Source of the DNA: Bradyrhizobium ivorense | GTDB lineage: Bacteria; Pseudomonadota; Alphaproteobacteria; Rhizobiales; Xanthobacteraceae | Assembly: GCF_900696085.1 (NCBI RefSeq) | Contig: NZ_CAADFC020000007.1 | Coordinates: 62,001-126,000 of the forward strand | Length of the DNA: 64,000 bases | Direction: 5' to 3' | Program-made: the position numbers and the translations under genes | Notes under the pieces: generated by a model | Seen by the model: only the letters and a program-made list of their open reading frames with translations | The model's database searches: none | What the model was told of the DNA's origin: nothing | Part shown: one piece after another, positions 13,413-22,388 of the stretch | Layout of the letters: the number at the start of each line of letters is the position of its first letter | Numbering within the stretch: position 1 is the first letter of the stretch

Positions 13413-14516
13413 CTAGAAGCACGTCACCCGCTCGGCCGCGACGTAGCCGAACAGCAGCCCGATCCCGAACAGCAGCACGAGCCCGGCGGCGGCGAATTCC
13501 AGGCCGCGCATGATCAGCATGCCGCCGCCGTCGCGCGCGGCGCTGAGCCGCTCGGCCATGCCGCGCGCCGAGACCGCGACCAGCGCGATCGCCGCGACCG
13601 TGATCGCGGTGCCGAGGCCCATGACGAAGGTCGCGGCGATGCCGGCCCAGAACAGGCCCTGCGCCAGCGCAAACACCAGCACCAGGATCGCGCCCGAGCA
13701 CGGCCGGATCCCGACGGTGAGGATCGCGCTGAGGCCGCGCCGCCAGCCGCCGGGGCCGGCCAGTTCGGCCGGCGTCGGGCCGTGCGAGTGGCCGCAATGC
13801 TCGTCATGGACGTGACCGTGATCATGATCATGGCTGTGACCGTGGTCGTGGTGATGATCATGGCCGTGATCGTGATGCGCGTGACGATGGTGGTGATCAT
13901 GGCCGTGGTCGCCGTGATCGTGCTGATGCGCGCCGGCCAGCGCCGGGCGCGGCACCTGCAGCGCGCGGATGAAGCCGCCGCCCTTGACCCAGACCAGGCG
14001 GGCGCCGAACAGCGCGATCAGCACGTAGCTTGCGATCTCGACCGCCCGCTCCGCCCCGCACATCGTCTTCGCGGTCGCGTTGAGCAGCCAGGCGCCGATC
14101 CCGACGATCAGCACGGCGACCAGCGACTGCATCAACGCCGAGGCGAACGACAGCACGATGCCGCGCCGCGCGGTCTCGCGGTTGGCAACCATGTAGGAGG
14201 AGATCACCGCCTTGCCGTGGCCGGGGCCGGCGGCATGGAAGATGCCGTAGGCAAACGAGATCCCAAGCAGTGTCCCGACCGCCGAGCCGTCGGATTTCGC
14301 CGCGCGGATCGCCGCCGAGATCTCGCGGTAGAACTCCGACTGCTTTGCCAGCAGCCAGCCGACCAGGCCGCCCTGCGGCTCCGGCGCGGTGCGCGGCGCG
14401 CCGAACGGATTTTGCGCCAGCAGCGCGTGCGCGGACGCGTCGAGCAACGCGAACGCGGTCAGCACCACAGCGGAGAGCGCGAGGCCGCGCACCGCGCGGG
14501 AGACGATCGGCGTCAT
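13413..14516 (-). CDS. NicO/RcnA-type nickel-cobalt (metal) permease with His-rich loop
   Basis: Membrane metal transporter of 367 residues. Several transmembrane helices (FASALMQSLVAVLIVGIGAWLLN; SAILTVGIRPCSGAILVLVFALA) carry the family motifs HAAGPGHGKAV near residue 105 and GIRPCSGA near 270. Between them lies a cytoplasmic or periplasmic loop (about 194-246) with more than twenty His and many Asp, a metal-binding region typical of NicO/RcnA. The start is set at ATG 14516, which overlaps the DUF1007 stop (ATGA); ATG 14522 is an alternative. Third gene of the operon M3 peptidase - DUF1007 - NicO. Nickel, cobalt or zinc cannot be distinguished from sequence. Confidence 0.88.
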   Translation of the reverse strand: MTPIVSRAVRGLALSAVVLTAFALLDASAHALLAQNPFGAPRTAPEPQGGLVGWLLAKQSEFYREISAAIRAAKSDGSAVGTLLGISFAYGIFHAAGPGHGKAVISSYMVANRETARRGIVLSFASALMQSLVAVLIVGIGAWLLNATAKTMCGAERAVEIASYVLIALFGARLVWVKGGGFIRALQVPRPALAGAHQHDHGDHGHDHHHRHAHHDHGHDHHHDHGHSHDHDHGHVHDEHCGHSHGPTPAELAGPGGWRRGLSAILTVGIRPCSGAILVLVFALAQGLFWAGIAATFVMGLGTAITVAAIALVAVSARGMAERLSAARDGGGMLIMRGLEFAAAGLVLLFGIGLLFGYVAAERVTCF

Positions 14517-15160
14517 GGGCATTCCACCGTGATCTTGTTGGCGAACATCATGCCGAAATTGGCATTGCCGCCGTCGAGAAAGTTCTGCTCGCCAAGCTTC
14601 TGCGCGGCCGCGGTGCCGTCATTCGGCCGCTGGAACTGGATCTTGCAGTCGGCGGCCGCGCCGACCAGCTTGACCGGGTCCTGCTGCACGTACTGGAAGT
14701 CGATGAAGTAGGTCGGGTCGAACACCTCCAGCGAGAGCTCCTTCGCCTTGAACGGCGTCTTCGCCGGCAGGGTGAAGTGCAGCGTCAGCGCCGTATCCTT
14801 GTATTCGAGGAAATAGTCGACCGGCTCCGAAAACTTCTGCTTCTTGCCGTCGGCCTTGGCGAAGGTGAAGTAGGCGTATTCCTTCAGCGACTCGACATTG
14901 GTCTGCGCCAGCGGCGCCAGCTCCTCGCGGCTGTAGGCGCCCTTGACCTTGGTCTCGAGGCCCTGCAGCGCATAGGTCGAGAACATGTCGTCGAAGGTCC
15001 AGGCGTGGCGGACCCCGGTGATGGTGCCGTCGGGCGCGTAGATCAGTTCGCTCTTCGCCGTGATCCAGACATGGGGGTGGGCCTGCGCGGCCGCCGCGCC
15101 GAGGACTGCGGCGGCAGCCAGCACGAGCCAGCCGATCAGGCGGTTGCAGGCGGGCCGCAC
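14513..15160 (-). CDS. DUF1007 family exported protein
   Basis: Periplasmic protein of 215 residues with a clear signal peptide (GWLVLAAAAVLGAAAAQA) ending at AHPHVWI, the usual mature start of DUF1007 proteins. DUF1007 genes regularly precede NicO-type permeases, and here the stop overlaps the NicO start by 4 bp, so a joint role in metal handling is inferred. Start GTG 15160 lies 2 nt after the M3 peptidase stop, indicating translational coupling. Confidence 0.9.
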   Translation of the reverse strand: MRPACNRLIGWLVLAAAAVLGAAAAQAHPHVWITAKSELIYAPDGTITGVRHAWTFDDMFSTYALQGLETKVKGAYSREELAPLAQTNVESLKEYAYFTFAKADGKKQKFSEPVDYFLEYKDTALTLHFTLPAKTPFKAKELSLEVFDPTYFIDFQYVQQDPVKLVGAAADCKIQFQRPNDGTAAAQKLGEQNFLDGGNANFGMMFANKITVECP

Positions 15161-15162
15161 CT

Positions 15163-17238
15163 TCAGGCCACCTCGGGGGTCTCGAGCAGGCCGCGGCGCC
15201 GCAGCAGCGCGTCCGGCTCGGGCTCGCGGCCGCGGAACGCGATGTAGGCCTCCTCCGGATCGCGCGAGCCGCCCGACGAATAGATGTCGTCATGCAGCCG
15301 CTTGGCGGTCGCCGGATCGAAGATGTCGCCGGCCTCCTCGAAGGCGCCGAAGGCATCGGCGTCCATCACCTCCGACCACATGTAGCTGTAATAGCCTGAC
15401 GCGTAGTGGTCGCCGGAGAAGATGTGGCCGAACTGGGTCGGCCGGTGCCGCAGCGAGATCTCGGCGGGCATGCCGATCTTCTCCAGCTCCCTGCGCTCGA
15501 AGGCGCGGACGTCGCCGCAGGCGGCCGCCGGCTGGGTGTGGAATTCGAGGTCGACCAGCGCCGACGAGACGAACTCCACTGTGGCAAAGCCCTGGTTGAA
15601 CTTGCGCGCGGCCAGGAAGCGCTTCAGCAAATCGTCCGGCAGCGGCTCGCCGGTCTGGTAGTGGCGGGCGAAACGCTGCAGCACCTCGGGTCGCTCCTGC
15701 CAGTGCTCGTAGAGCTGCGAGGGCAGCTCGACGAAGTCGGTGAAGACGGAGGTGCCCGACAGCGACGGATAGGTCACGTCCGAGAGCATGCCGTGCAGGC
15801 CGTGGCCGAACTCGTGGAACAGGGTCCGCGCGTCGTCGGGCGACAGCAGCGACGGCGCGCCGTCGGCGCCCTTGGCGAAGTTGCAGACATTGATGACCAG
15901 CGGCGCGACCTCGGCGTCAAGCCGCTCCTGGTCGCGCAGCGAGGTCATCCAGGCGCCGGACCGCTTCGAGGGCCGGGCGAAGTAGTCGCCATAGAACAGC
16001 GCCTTGTGCTGGCCGGCGCGATCCTTGACCTCCCAGACCCGGACGTCGGGGTGCCAGACCGGAATGTCCTTGCGCTCCTCGAAAGTGATGCCGAACAGGC
16101 GGGTGGCGCAGTCGAAGGCGGCCTCGATCATGTGGTCGAGCACCAGATAGGGCTTGATCGCGGAATCGTCGAAATTGGCGCGGCGCTGGCGGAGCTTTTC
16201 GGCGTAGTGGCGCCAGTCCCAGGGCGCCAGGGAGAAATTGCCGCCCTCCTCGGCGATCAGCGCCTGCAGCGCGTCGCGGTCGGCGAGCGCCCGCGCCCGG
16301 GCCGGCTTCCAGACCCGCTCCAGCAGGCCGCGCACGGCCTCCGGGGTCTTGGCCATGGAATCCTCGAGCCGGTAGGCGGCGTAGGTCGGATAGCCCAAAA
16401 TCCCCGCGCGCTCCTCGCGCAGCTTGAGGATCTCGACGATGGTCTCGTTGTTGTCGTTGGAATTGCCGTTGTCGCCGCGGGCGGTGAAGGCCTTGTAGAC
16501 CTTCTCGCGCAGGTCGCGGCTCTCCGAGCTTTGCAGGAACGGCTCGACCGAGGAGCGCGACAGCGTCACGATCGCCTTGCCGGCCATGCCGCGCTCTTCC
16601 GCCGCAGCCTTGGCGGCCGCCACAAATGTGTCGGAGAGGCCGGCGCGGTCGGCTTCGCCGAGCTCCATGAACCAGTCCTGCTCGTCGCCGAGCAAATGGT
16701 GGCTGAACGAGGTGCCGAGGTGGGCGAGGCGCTCGTTGATCTCGGCCATCCTGACCTTTGCGGCCTCGTCGAGCCCGGCGCCGGCGCGGTGGAAGCGTGT
16801 GTAGGTGCGTTCCAGCAGCCGCAACTGCTCGCCGGTCAGGCCGAGCTTGGCGCGCTTCTCGTGCAGCATGGCGATGCGGCCAAACAGCACGGCGTTCATC
16901 ATGATCGGATTCCAGTGCCGCGCCATTCTGAGCGACACTTCCTTGTCGATCTCCAGGATCTGCGGGTTGGAGTGCGCCGAGACCAGGTCGTAGAACACCG
17001 CGGCGACCTTCGACAGCAGTCGGCCGGAGCGCTCCATCGCGGTGATGGTGTTGTCGAAGTCGGGCTGCGTCGGATCATGGGTGATCGCGGCGACTTCCGC
17101 CGAGTGATCGGCAAAGGCCTGCTCGAAGGCGGGCAGGAAATGCTCCGGCAGGATCTCGGCGAAGGGCGGCGTCTCGAACGGCGTGTGCCACGCCTTCAGG
17201 AGCGGATTGGCCTCGGCCGGTGCGCTGGTTTCTGACAT
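15163..17238 (-). CDS. M3 family zinc metallopeptidase (oligopeptidase A / Dcp type)
   Basis: Cytoplasmic zinc oligopeptidase of 691 residues, normal for M3A peptidases. The catalytic motif HEFGHGLHGML (HExxH variant HEFGH) is near residues 473-483, and the third ligand region follows about 25 residues later (FVELPSQLYEHW). The N-terminal helical domain opens with NPLLKAWHTPFETPPF, as in OpdA/Dcp proteins. It is the first gene of a tightly packed operon with DUF1007 and NicO (2-nt gap). The reason for pairing a peptidase with metal transport is not evident. Confidence 0.93.
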   Translation of the reverse strand: MSETSAPAEANPLLKAWHTPFETPPFAEILPEHFLPAFEQAFADHSAEVAAITHDPTQPDFDNTITAMERSGRLLSKVAAVFYDLVSAHSNPQILEIDKEVSLRMARHWNPIMMNAVLFGRIAMLHEKRAKLGLTGEQLRLLERTYTRFHRAGAGLDEAAKVRMAEINERLAHLGTSFSHHLLGDEQDWFMELGEADRAGLSDTFVAAAKAAAEERGMAGKAIVTLSRSSVEPFLQSSESRDLREKVYKAFTARGDNGNSNDNNETIVEILKLREERAGILGYPTYAAYRLEDSMAKTPEAVRGLLERVWKPARARALADRDALQALIAEEGGNFSLAPWDWRHYAEKLRQRRANFDDSAIKPYLVLDHMIEAAFDCATRLFGITFEERKDIPVWHPDVRVWEVKDRAGQHKALFYGDYFARPSKRSGAWMTSLRDQERLDAEVAPLVINVCNFAKGADGAPSLLSPDDARTLFHEFGHGLHGMLSDVTYPSLSGTSVFTDFVELPSQLYEHWQERPEVLQRFARHYQTGEPLPDDLLKRFLAARKFNQGFATVEFVSSALVDLEFHTQPAAACGDVRAFERRELEKIGMPAEISLRHRPTQFGHIFSGDHYASGYYSYMWSEVMDADAFGAFEEAGDIFDPATAKRLHDDIYSSGGSRDPEEAYIAFRGREPEPDALLRRRGLLETPEVA

Positions 17239-17367
17239 CGAATGTCCCGTTTTTCGCCTTGAAAATCAGGCCAATCTATATCACGCGATGCGGCATTTTT
17301 GCGCCTTTTGCGCTTGATAGAAGGGCACTTTTCGGAGAGATTGCGCCCCCTGAACAGGACCTATTCC

Positions 17368-17628
17368 ATGAGCACGCAGCCCACCACTTCCGCCACCCGC
17401 ACCATCGCCTGGCCGAGCGTCATCACCGTGATCTCCGCGGCGATCCTGATCGGCGCCGAGGTGTTCGGCGCGGCGTTCGCCGGCGGCTGGGCGCTCGCGA
17501 TCCTGCTCGGGCTCGACGATCTCGGCGCGCACATCCTGCAGGCCGTGCTGTTCGGCGTCGGCGTCCTGATCATGATCGCCTTCATCCGCGCCGCGCAGCG
17601 CGTCGAGCCGTTCACGCGTCGCGCCTGA
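17368..17628 (+). CDS. Small two-helix membrane protein
   Basis: Protein of 86 residues with two hydrophobic segments (about 17-48, VITVISAAILIGAEVFGAAF, and 55-77, AVLFGVGVLIMIAFI) and a basic C-terminal end. I do not recognise a named family. Start ATG 17368 is preferred over the upstream in-frame ATG 17299 because the protein then begins with a hydrophilic N-terminus directly before the first helix. Divergent from the M3 peptidase gene. Confidence 0.6.
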   Translation: MSTQPTTSATRTIAWPSVITVISAAILIGAEVFGAAFAGGWALAILLGLDDLGAHILQAVLFGVGVLIMIAFIRAAQRVEPFTRRA

Positions 17629-17844
17629 GCCGCACGATTCAAGAAAGCCCTGCGGCACAGGGCTAAAACGCACACGCTTCGTTAGGCAATCTTAACAGCC
17701 GTTCATCTTCAGCGTCGCGAGACGCGTGCTCAGCGCGAGATCGCAAGCACGCGTTAGGGAAATTTGTCGCGATCGCAAAAAAATTCTTGCGAAGCCAATT
17801 CAAAAGACTTATTTCCTGCCTTGCCCAATTTCGCACGTGCCTGT

Positions 17845-18250
17845 GGTCGTGTGTCAGTCGGTAGGTATCCGGACAAGAGGCCGGACAGCCGCCAAGGGGT
17901 GGAAGAACCGAGGGTCGCTCCCGTCAGTTAAGACGGACAAGGCGGCCAGCATCTCTCTCCAGGGATGCCGTTGAAGGTCTCGCCACTTCTTGCAACCGTG
18001 ACTGGCAGCCGGAGGCGAACCGGCGCACCCCGCTCTCAACGGGGGACGCGACTTAAAGCAACGACGGATCGGGCTTTTTTGGTCTCTACCGGCGGTCCAA
18101 CGCCGGCGCGGGCTACTGAAAAGGCTTGTCCTTCATTGCCAGGTGAGTGGGTGGGAAACTCTCCCAACCAATCCACGGCAGCACAGTCTGGTTTGAGTCC
18201 CTTGGCCTCAGCGCGCCTCCATCGCGCGATGTGGCCAGAGCGCTCTTATC
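17845..18250 (+). ncRNA. Candidate speF-type leader RNA upstream of ornithine decarboxylase
   Basis: A 670-bp stretch lacks any credible gene and leads directly into the ornithine decarboxylase start. It contains a run of strong hairpins: CCGTC-AGTTAA-GACGG (about 17921-17936), GCATC...GATGC (about 17949-17967), CCCCG-CTCTCAA-CGGGG (about 18028-18044) and CCGGCG-GTCCAA-CGCCGG (about 18090-18107). Alphaproteobacterial ornithine decarboxylase genes are known to carry a long structured leader of this kind (the speF motif). Boundaries are approximate; AT-rich promoter-like sequence lies just upstream near 17780-17820. I infer polyamine-linked control; the family match was not computed. Confidence 0.6.
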
Positions 18251-18298
18251 CGACGTCACGTTGATGCGGTCCCGTCGCTGGGGCCGTTGGAGAGTGCC

Positions 18299-19441
18299 AT
18301 GACCGAACGTATCCAGGAATTCCTGCGTCACCGCCGCAGCGAAGGTCTCGACACCGAGCCGTGCCTCGTCGTCGACCTCGAGGTCGTGCGCGACAACTAC
18401 CAGACCTTCGCCAAGGCGCTGCCGGACAGCCGCGTGTTCTACGCGGTCAAGGCCAACCCGGCGCCCGAAGTGCTGTCGCTGCTCGCCTCGCTCGGCTCCT
18501 GCTTCGACACCGCGACTGTTGCGGAAATCGAGATGGCGCTGGCCGCCGGCGCGACGCCGGACCGCATTTCCTTCGGCAACACGATCAAGAAGGAGCGCGA
18601 TATCGCGCGTGCCTTCGCGCTCGGCATTCGCCTGTTCGCGGTCGACTGCGCCGCCGAGGTCGAGAAGATCGCCCGCGCCGCCCCCGGCGCCAAGGTGTTC
18701 TGCCGCATCCTCTATGATTGCGCCGGCGCCGAGTGGCCGCTGTCGCGCAAGTTCGGCTGCGACCCGGAGATGGCGGTCGAGGTGCTCGACCTCGCCAAGC
18801 GCCTTGGGCTCGAGCCGTGCGGCATCTCGTTCCATGTCGGCTCGCAGCAGCGCAAGGTGAAGGCGTGGGACCGCGCGCTCGCCATGGCCTCGACCGTATT
18901 CCGCGACTGCGCCGAGCGCGGCATCAACCTGACCATGGTCAACATGGGTGGCGGCTTCCCGACCAAGTACCTGAAGGACGTGCCGCCCGTGCTGCAGTAC
19001 GGCCGGTCGATCTTCCGTGCCCTGCGCAAGCATTTCGGCAACCAGATCCCGGAGACGATCATCGAGCCGGGCCGCGGCATGGTCGGCAATGCCGGCATCA
19101 TCGAGACCGAAGTCGTTCTGATCTCGAAGAAGAGCGACGAGGACGAGGTGCGCTGGGTGTACCTGGACATCGGCAAGTTCGGCGGTCTCGCCGAGACGAT
19201 GGACGAGTCGATCCGCTACGCCATCCGCACCCCGCATGACGGGGCGGACATGACGCCGTGCGTGCTCGCTGGGCCCACCTGCGACAGCGCCGACGTGCTG
19301 TACGAGAAGCTGCCGTATCCGCTCCCGGTGACGCTCGAGATCGGCGACAAGCTGCTGATCGAAGGCACCGGCGCCTATACGTCGACCTACTCGTCAGTGG
19401 CCTTCAACGGCATTCCGCCGCTGCGGACCTACCACATCTGA
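18299..19441 (+). CDS. Ornithine/lysine decarboxylase, fold type III PLP enzyme
   Basis: Decarboxylates ornithine to putrescine. The 380 residues are of the eukaryote-like alanine-racemase-fold class. The PLP lysine is K51 (FYAVKANPAPEVL), the glycine-rich phosphate-binding loop is GGGFPTKY near residue 220, and the catalytic Cys is C328 (GPTCDSADVLYE). Start ATG 18299 has TTGGAGAG upstream. The long leader in front and homospermidine synthase 1.4 kb downstream place it in homospermidine biosynthesis. Lysine as an alternative substrate cannot be excluded. Confidence 0.93.
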   Translation: MTERIQEFLRHRRSEGLDTEPCLVVDLEVVRDNYQTFAKALPDSRVFYAVKANPAPEVLSLLASLGSCFDTATVAEIEMALAAGATPDRISFGNTIKKERDIARAFALGIRLFAVDCAAEVEKIARAAPGAKVFCRILYDCAGAEWPLSRKFGCDPEMAVEVLDLAKRLGLEPCGISFHVGSQQRKVKAWDRALAMASTVFRDCAERGINLTMVNMGGGFPTKYLKDVPPVLQYGRSIFRALRKHFGNQIPETIIEPGRGMVGNAGIIETEVVLISKKSDEDEVRWVYLDIGKFGGLAETMDESIRYAIRTPHDGADMTPCVLAGPTCDSADVLYEKLPYPLPVTLEIGDKLLIEGTGAYTSTYSSVAFNGIPPLRTYHI

Positions 19442-19569
19442 CCTGCCTCATAGTCGAGGCCTGAACCGGGAGCCGGCCCCGCCGGCTCCTCTCCGATCCA
19501 TTTTCGAGTTTTTCCAACGACGCTTGCCGCGGCGTACGCCATGCCGTTGCGAGCGAGGACTGACGTGCC

Positions 19570-20178
19570 ATGACTGCTAAACGGAACACCGCCGTTGCCC
19601 TCATCCGAGAAACCGCTCCGTTCGCGATCCGTGCGGAGCGTGCCTCGGACGTCGTCGCACGCGAAGCGCTGCTGGATGCCTGCTTTGGCGACAACCGCCA
19701 TACGCGCACCTGCCAGCGCCTGCGCGACGGACGCGCGCCCGCCGAAGGCCTGAGCCTTGCGGCCGTGCGCCAGGACGGCCGGCTGGTTGGAACCGTGCGG
19801 TTGTGGCACGTCAGCGCGGGGGGCCGCAGCGCGCTGATGCTGGGGCCGCTGGCAGTCGACGGCGACTGCCGCGGCCTCGGCGTCGGCGCCGCGCTCATGG
19901 CGCGCGCGCTGACGGTCGCCAAGACGCGCGGCCACGGCGCGGTGATCCTGCTCGGCGACGCGCCCTACTATGCCCGTTACGGCTTCTCCGCCACCAAGAC
20001 CGGCGAGTTGTTGCTGCCCGGCGCGTTCGAGCGCGAGCGGCTGCTCGGCCTCGAGCTGGTCGAGGGCGCGCTGGACAGCGCCTGGGGCATGATCGTGCCG
20101 ACCGGCGCCCCGCTGAAGACCAGGGCCTCGCGTGCCCGGTCCCGGAAGGCACCGCTCGCCGTGCCGCACGCGGCTTAG
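19570..20178 (+). CDS. GNAT family N-acetyltransferase
   Basis: Acetyl-CoA-dependent N-acetyltransferase of 202 residues. The acetyl-CoA binding motif A is visible as LAVDGDCRGLGVGAALMARAL near residues 96-116, followed by GHGAVILLGDAPYYARYGF, which is typical of the YhbS-like subgroup. The C-terminal 25 residues are basic and Ala-rich. It lies between the ornithine decarboxylase and homospermidine synthase genes in the same direction; acetylation of a polyamine is a tempting but unproven idea. Confidence 0.87.
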   Translation: MTAKRNTAVALIRETAPFAIRAERASDVVAREALLDACFGDNRHTRTCQRLRDGRAPAEGLSLAAVRQDGRLVGTVRLWHVSAGGRSALMLGPLAVDGDCRGLGVGAALMARALTVAKTRGHGAVILLGDAPYYARYGFSATKTGELLLPGAFERERLLGLELVEGALDSAWGMIVPTGAPLKTRASRARSRKAPLAVPHAA

Positions 20179-20188
20179 GGCGGCCGCC

Positions 20189-20356
20189 ATGTCGGAGAAC
20201 CTTTCCGCCAGCGATGCCGCGCGTCCGCGTTGGCGCGGCCTCGTCACCACGGTCATGCTGGTGCTGATCTCGGTGATGATCGTCAGGGATATCCTGATCC
20301 GGCGCTGGGCCGGCTCGCCGCCGACGCCGCCGGACACCACGCAGCAGTCCCGCTGA
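20189..20356 (+). CDS. Small single-pass membrane protein, 55 residues
   Basis: Begins 10 nt after the GNAT stop. The sequence has a polar N-terminus, one transmembrane segment (GLVTTVMLVLISVMIVRDIL, about 18-37), an arginine pair and a Pro/Thr-rich tail. No family recognised. Likely translated from the GNAT transcript. Confidence 0.55.
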   Translation: MSENLSASDAARPRWRGLVTTVMLVLISVMIVRDILIRRWAGSPPTPPDTTQQSR

Positions 20357-20448
20357 GCCTGCCGTCAGGTTAGTATTCGGGGGGTTGCACGGGTGTTGAA
20401 AATGCCCGTAAACCCCGCGCCAAGCCCATTTTCAGTCGAGGTCAAGAC

Positions 20449-20838
20449 ATGTCCCGTCGCCTGATTTCCACAGGTTCGCCATTCGAGAAGACCGCCGGCT
20501 ACAGCCGCGCCGTGATCGACGGCGACTTCGCCTTCGTCGCCGGAACCACCGGCTACGACTACACCACGATGACCATGCCCGGCGATGTCACGAGCCAGTC
20601 ACGGAACTGCTTCAAGACCATCGAGGCTGCCCTGAAAGAGGGAGGCTTTGCGATGGCCGACATCGTCCGCGCGACCTACTACCTCACTGACGTCAGTGAC
20701 GCGGAAGCGCATTTCGCGGTCTGCGGCGAGGTTCTCGGCGACATCCGCCCGGCTGCCACGCTGCTGATCGTCGCCGGGCTCTACAAGGCGGAGATGAAGG
20801 TCGAGATCGAAGTCACCGCAAAGCGACGTAACCCCTGA
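20449..20838 (+). CDS. RidA family protein
   Basis: Trimeric Rid/YjgF-type protein of 129 residues. RidA members deaminate reactive enamine/imine intermediates from PLP enzymes. Conserved segments are VAGTTGYDY, QSRNCFKTIEAALKEGG (about 44-60) and the C-terminal VEIEVTAKR. The Arg expected near the C-terminal third in active RidA (within the RPAATLLIV segment) is present. Position between a PLP decarboxylase and homospermidine synthase makes a housekeeping role in polyamine chemistry plausible. Confidence 0.88.
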   Translation: MSRRLISTGSPFEKTAGYSRAVIDGDFAFVAGTTGYDYTTMTMPGDVTSQSRNCFKTIEAALKEGGFAMADIVRATYYLTDVSDAEAHFAVCGEVLGDIRPAATLLIVAGLYKAEMKVEIEVTAKRRNP

Positions 20839-20875
20839 TCCACTCTAGCCGCCGCTAGGCACTCTCCTGGAGAAA

Positions 20876-22321
20876 ATGATGAGTCCCTCCTCGCAGATCT
20901 ACGCGAAGATCACCGGCCCGATCGTCATGGTCGGCTTCGGCTCCATCGGCAAAGGTACGTTGCCGCTGATCGAGCGGCACCTCGATTACGACAAGTCGCG
21001 CGTCACCGTGATCGACCCGAAGGACGAGGGCCGCAAGGCGCATTGCGAGAAGCACAATGTCAAATTCATCCAGAAGGCGGTGACCAAGGACAATTATCGC
21101 GAGTTGCTGACCCCGCTGCTTACCGAAGGCGGCGGCCAGGGCTTTTGCGTCAATCTCTCGGTCGATACCGGCTCCACCGACATCATGGAGCTCTGCAACG
21201 AGGTCGGCGCGCTTTATATCGACACCGTCAACGAGCCCTGGCTCGGCTTCTATTTCGACGCGTCGAAGGGTCCGGAAGCGCGCTCCAACTACGCCCTGCG
21301 CGAAGTGACGCTGGCCGCCAAGAAGGCGCGCCCCGCGGGCTCGACCACGGCCGTCTCCTGCTGCGGCGCCAATCCCGGCATGGTCTCGTTCTTCGTCAAG
21401 CAGGCGCTGCTCAACGTCGCCGCCGATCTGAAGCTCAACGCCCCCAAGCCCAAGACCCGCGCCGAATGGGCCGACCTGATGCGGCAGGCCGGCGTCAAGG
21501 GCATCCACATCGCCGAACGCGACACCCAGCGCGCCAAGTCGCCGAAGGAGCCGGACGTCTTCGTCAACACCTGGTCGGTGGAAGGTTTTCTGTCGGAAGG
21601 CGTGCAGCCCTCCGAGCTCGGCTGGGGTACCCATGAAAAATGGATGCCGGAGAATGCGCGGACTCACGAAGCCGGCTGCGGTGCTGCCATCTATCTGATG
21701 CAGCCCGGCGCCAACACGCGCGTGCGCACCTGGTGCCCGACCCGCGGCGCGCAATATGGCTTCCTCGTCACCCACAACGAGTCGATCTCGATCTCCGATT
21801 ACTTCACGGTGCGCGACGCATCCGGCACGGCGATCTACCGGCCGACCTGCCACTATGCCTATCATCCCTGTGACGATGCCGTGCTGTCGCTGCATGAGAT
21901 GTTCGGCCGCGCCGCGAAGATGCAGGAAAAGCACCACATCCTCGACGAGAACGAGATCGTCGACGGCATCGACGAGCTCGGCGTGCTGCTGTTCGGCCAT
22001 GACAACAATGCCTACTGGTACGGCTCGCAGCTCTCGATCGAAGAGACCCGCGACCTCGCGCCCTACCAGAACGCCACCGGCCTGCAGGTGACCTCGGCCG
22101 TGCTCGGCGGCATGGTGTGGGCACTGGAGAACCCGAACGAAGGCATCGTCGAGGCCGACGAGATGGACTTCGAACGGCTGCTGGAAATCCAGCTGCCCTA
22201 TCTCGGCCCGGTCAAGGGCTACTACACCGACTGGACCCCGCTGACGGATCGCCCGGGCCTGTTCCCGGAGGACATCGACACGTCCGATCCGTGGCAGTTC
22301 AAGAACATTCTGGTGCGCTGA
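20876..22321 (+). CDS. hss: Homospermidine synthase
   Basis: NAD-dependent enzyme that joins two putrescines (or putrescine and spermidine) to homospermidine, the dominant polyamine of many rhizobia. The 481 residues begin with the Rossmann motif IVMVGFGSIGKGTLPLIERH (about 15-34), and contain NLSVDTGSTDIMELC, CGANPGMVSFFVKQAL and WGTHEKWMPENA, all characteristic of bacterial HSS. Start ATG 20876 (GGAG 7 bases upstream) with a second ATG immediately after. Works with the ornithine decarboxylase upstream. A strong terminator follows. Confidence 0.96.
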   Translation: MMSPSSQIYAKITGPIVMVGFGSIGKGTLPLIERHLDYDKSRVTVIDPKDEGRKAHCEKHNVKFIQKAVTKDNYRELLTPLLTEGGGQGFCVNLSVDTGSTDIMELCNEVGALYIDTVNEPWLGFYFDASKGPEARSNYALREVTLAAKKARPAGSTTAVSCCGANPGMVSFFVKQALLNVAADLKLNAPKPKTRAEWADLMRQAGVKGIHIAERDTQRAKSPKEPDVFVNTWSVEGFLSEGVQPSELGWGTHEKWMPENARTHEAGCGAAIYLMQPGANTRVRTWCPTRGAQYGFLVTHNESISISDYFTVRDASGTAIYRPTCHYAYHPCDDAVLSLHEMFGRAAKMQEKHHILDENEIVDGIDELGVLLFGHDNNAYWYGSQLSIEETRDLAPYQNATGLQVTSAVLGGMVWALENPNEGIVEADEMDFERLLEIQLPYLGPVKGYYTDWTPLTDRPGLFPEDIDTSDPWQFKNILVR

Positions 22322-22345
22322 AAAGCGCACCGAACTTTGCCATCG

Positions 22346-22379
22346 AAATGCCCGGCCCCGCGCCGGGCATTTTCTTTTT
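22346..22379 (+). terminator. Rho-independent terminator after hss
   Basis: Stem ATGCCCGGC / GCCGGGCAT with a 5-nt loop (22348-22370) followed by TTTCTTTTT. It lies between hss and the convergent adc gene; the AAA before the stem also makes it usable from the other strand. Confidence 0.85.
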
Positions 22380-22388
22380 CGACGTCCG

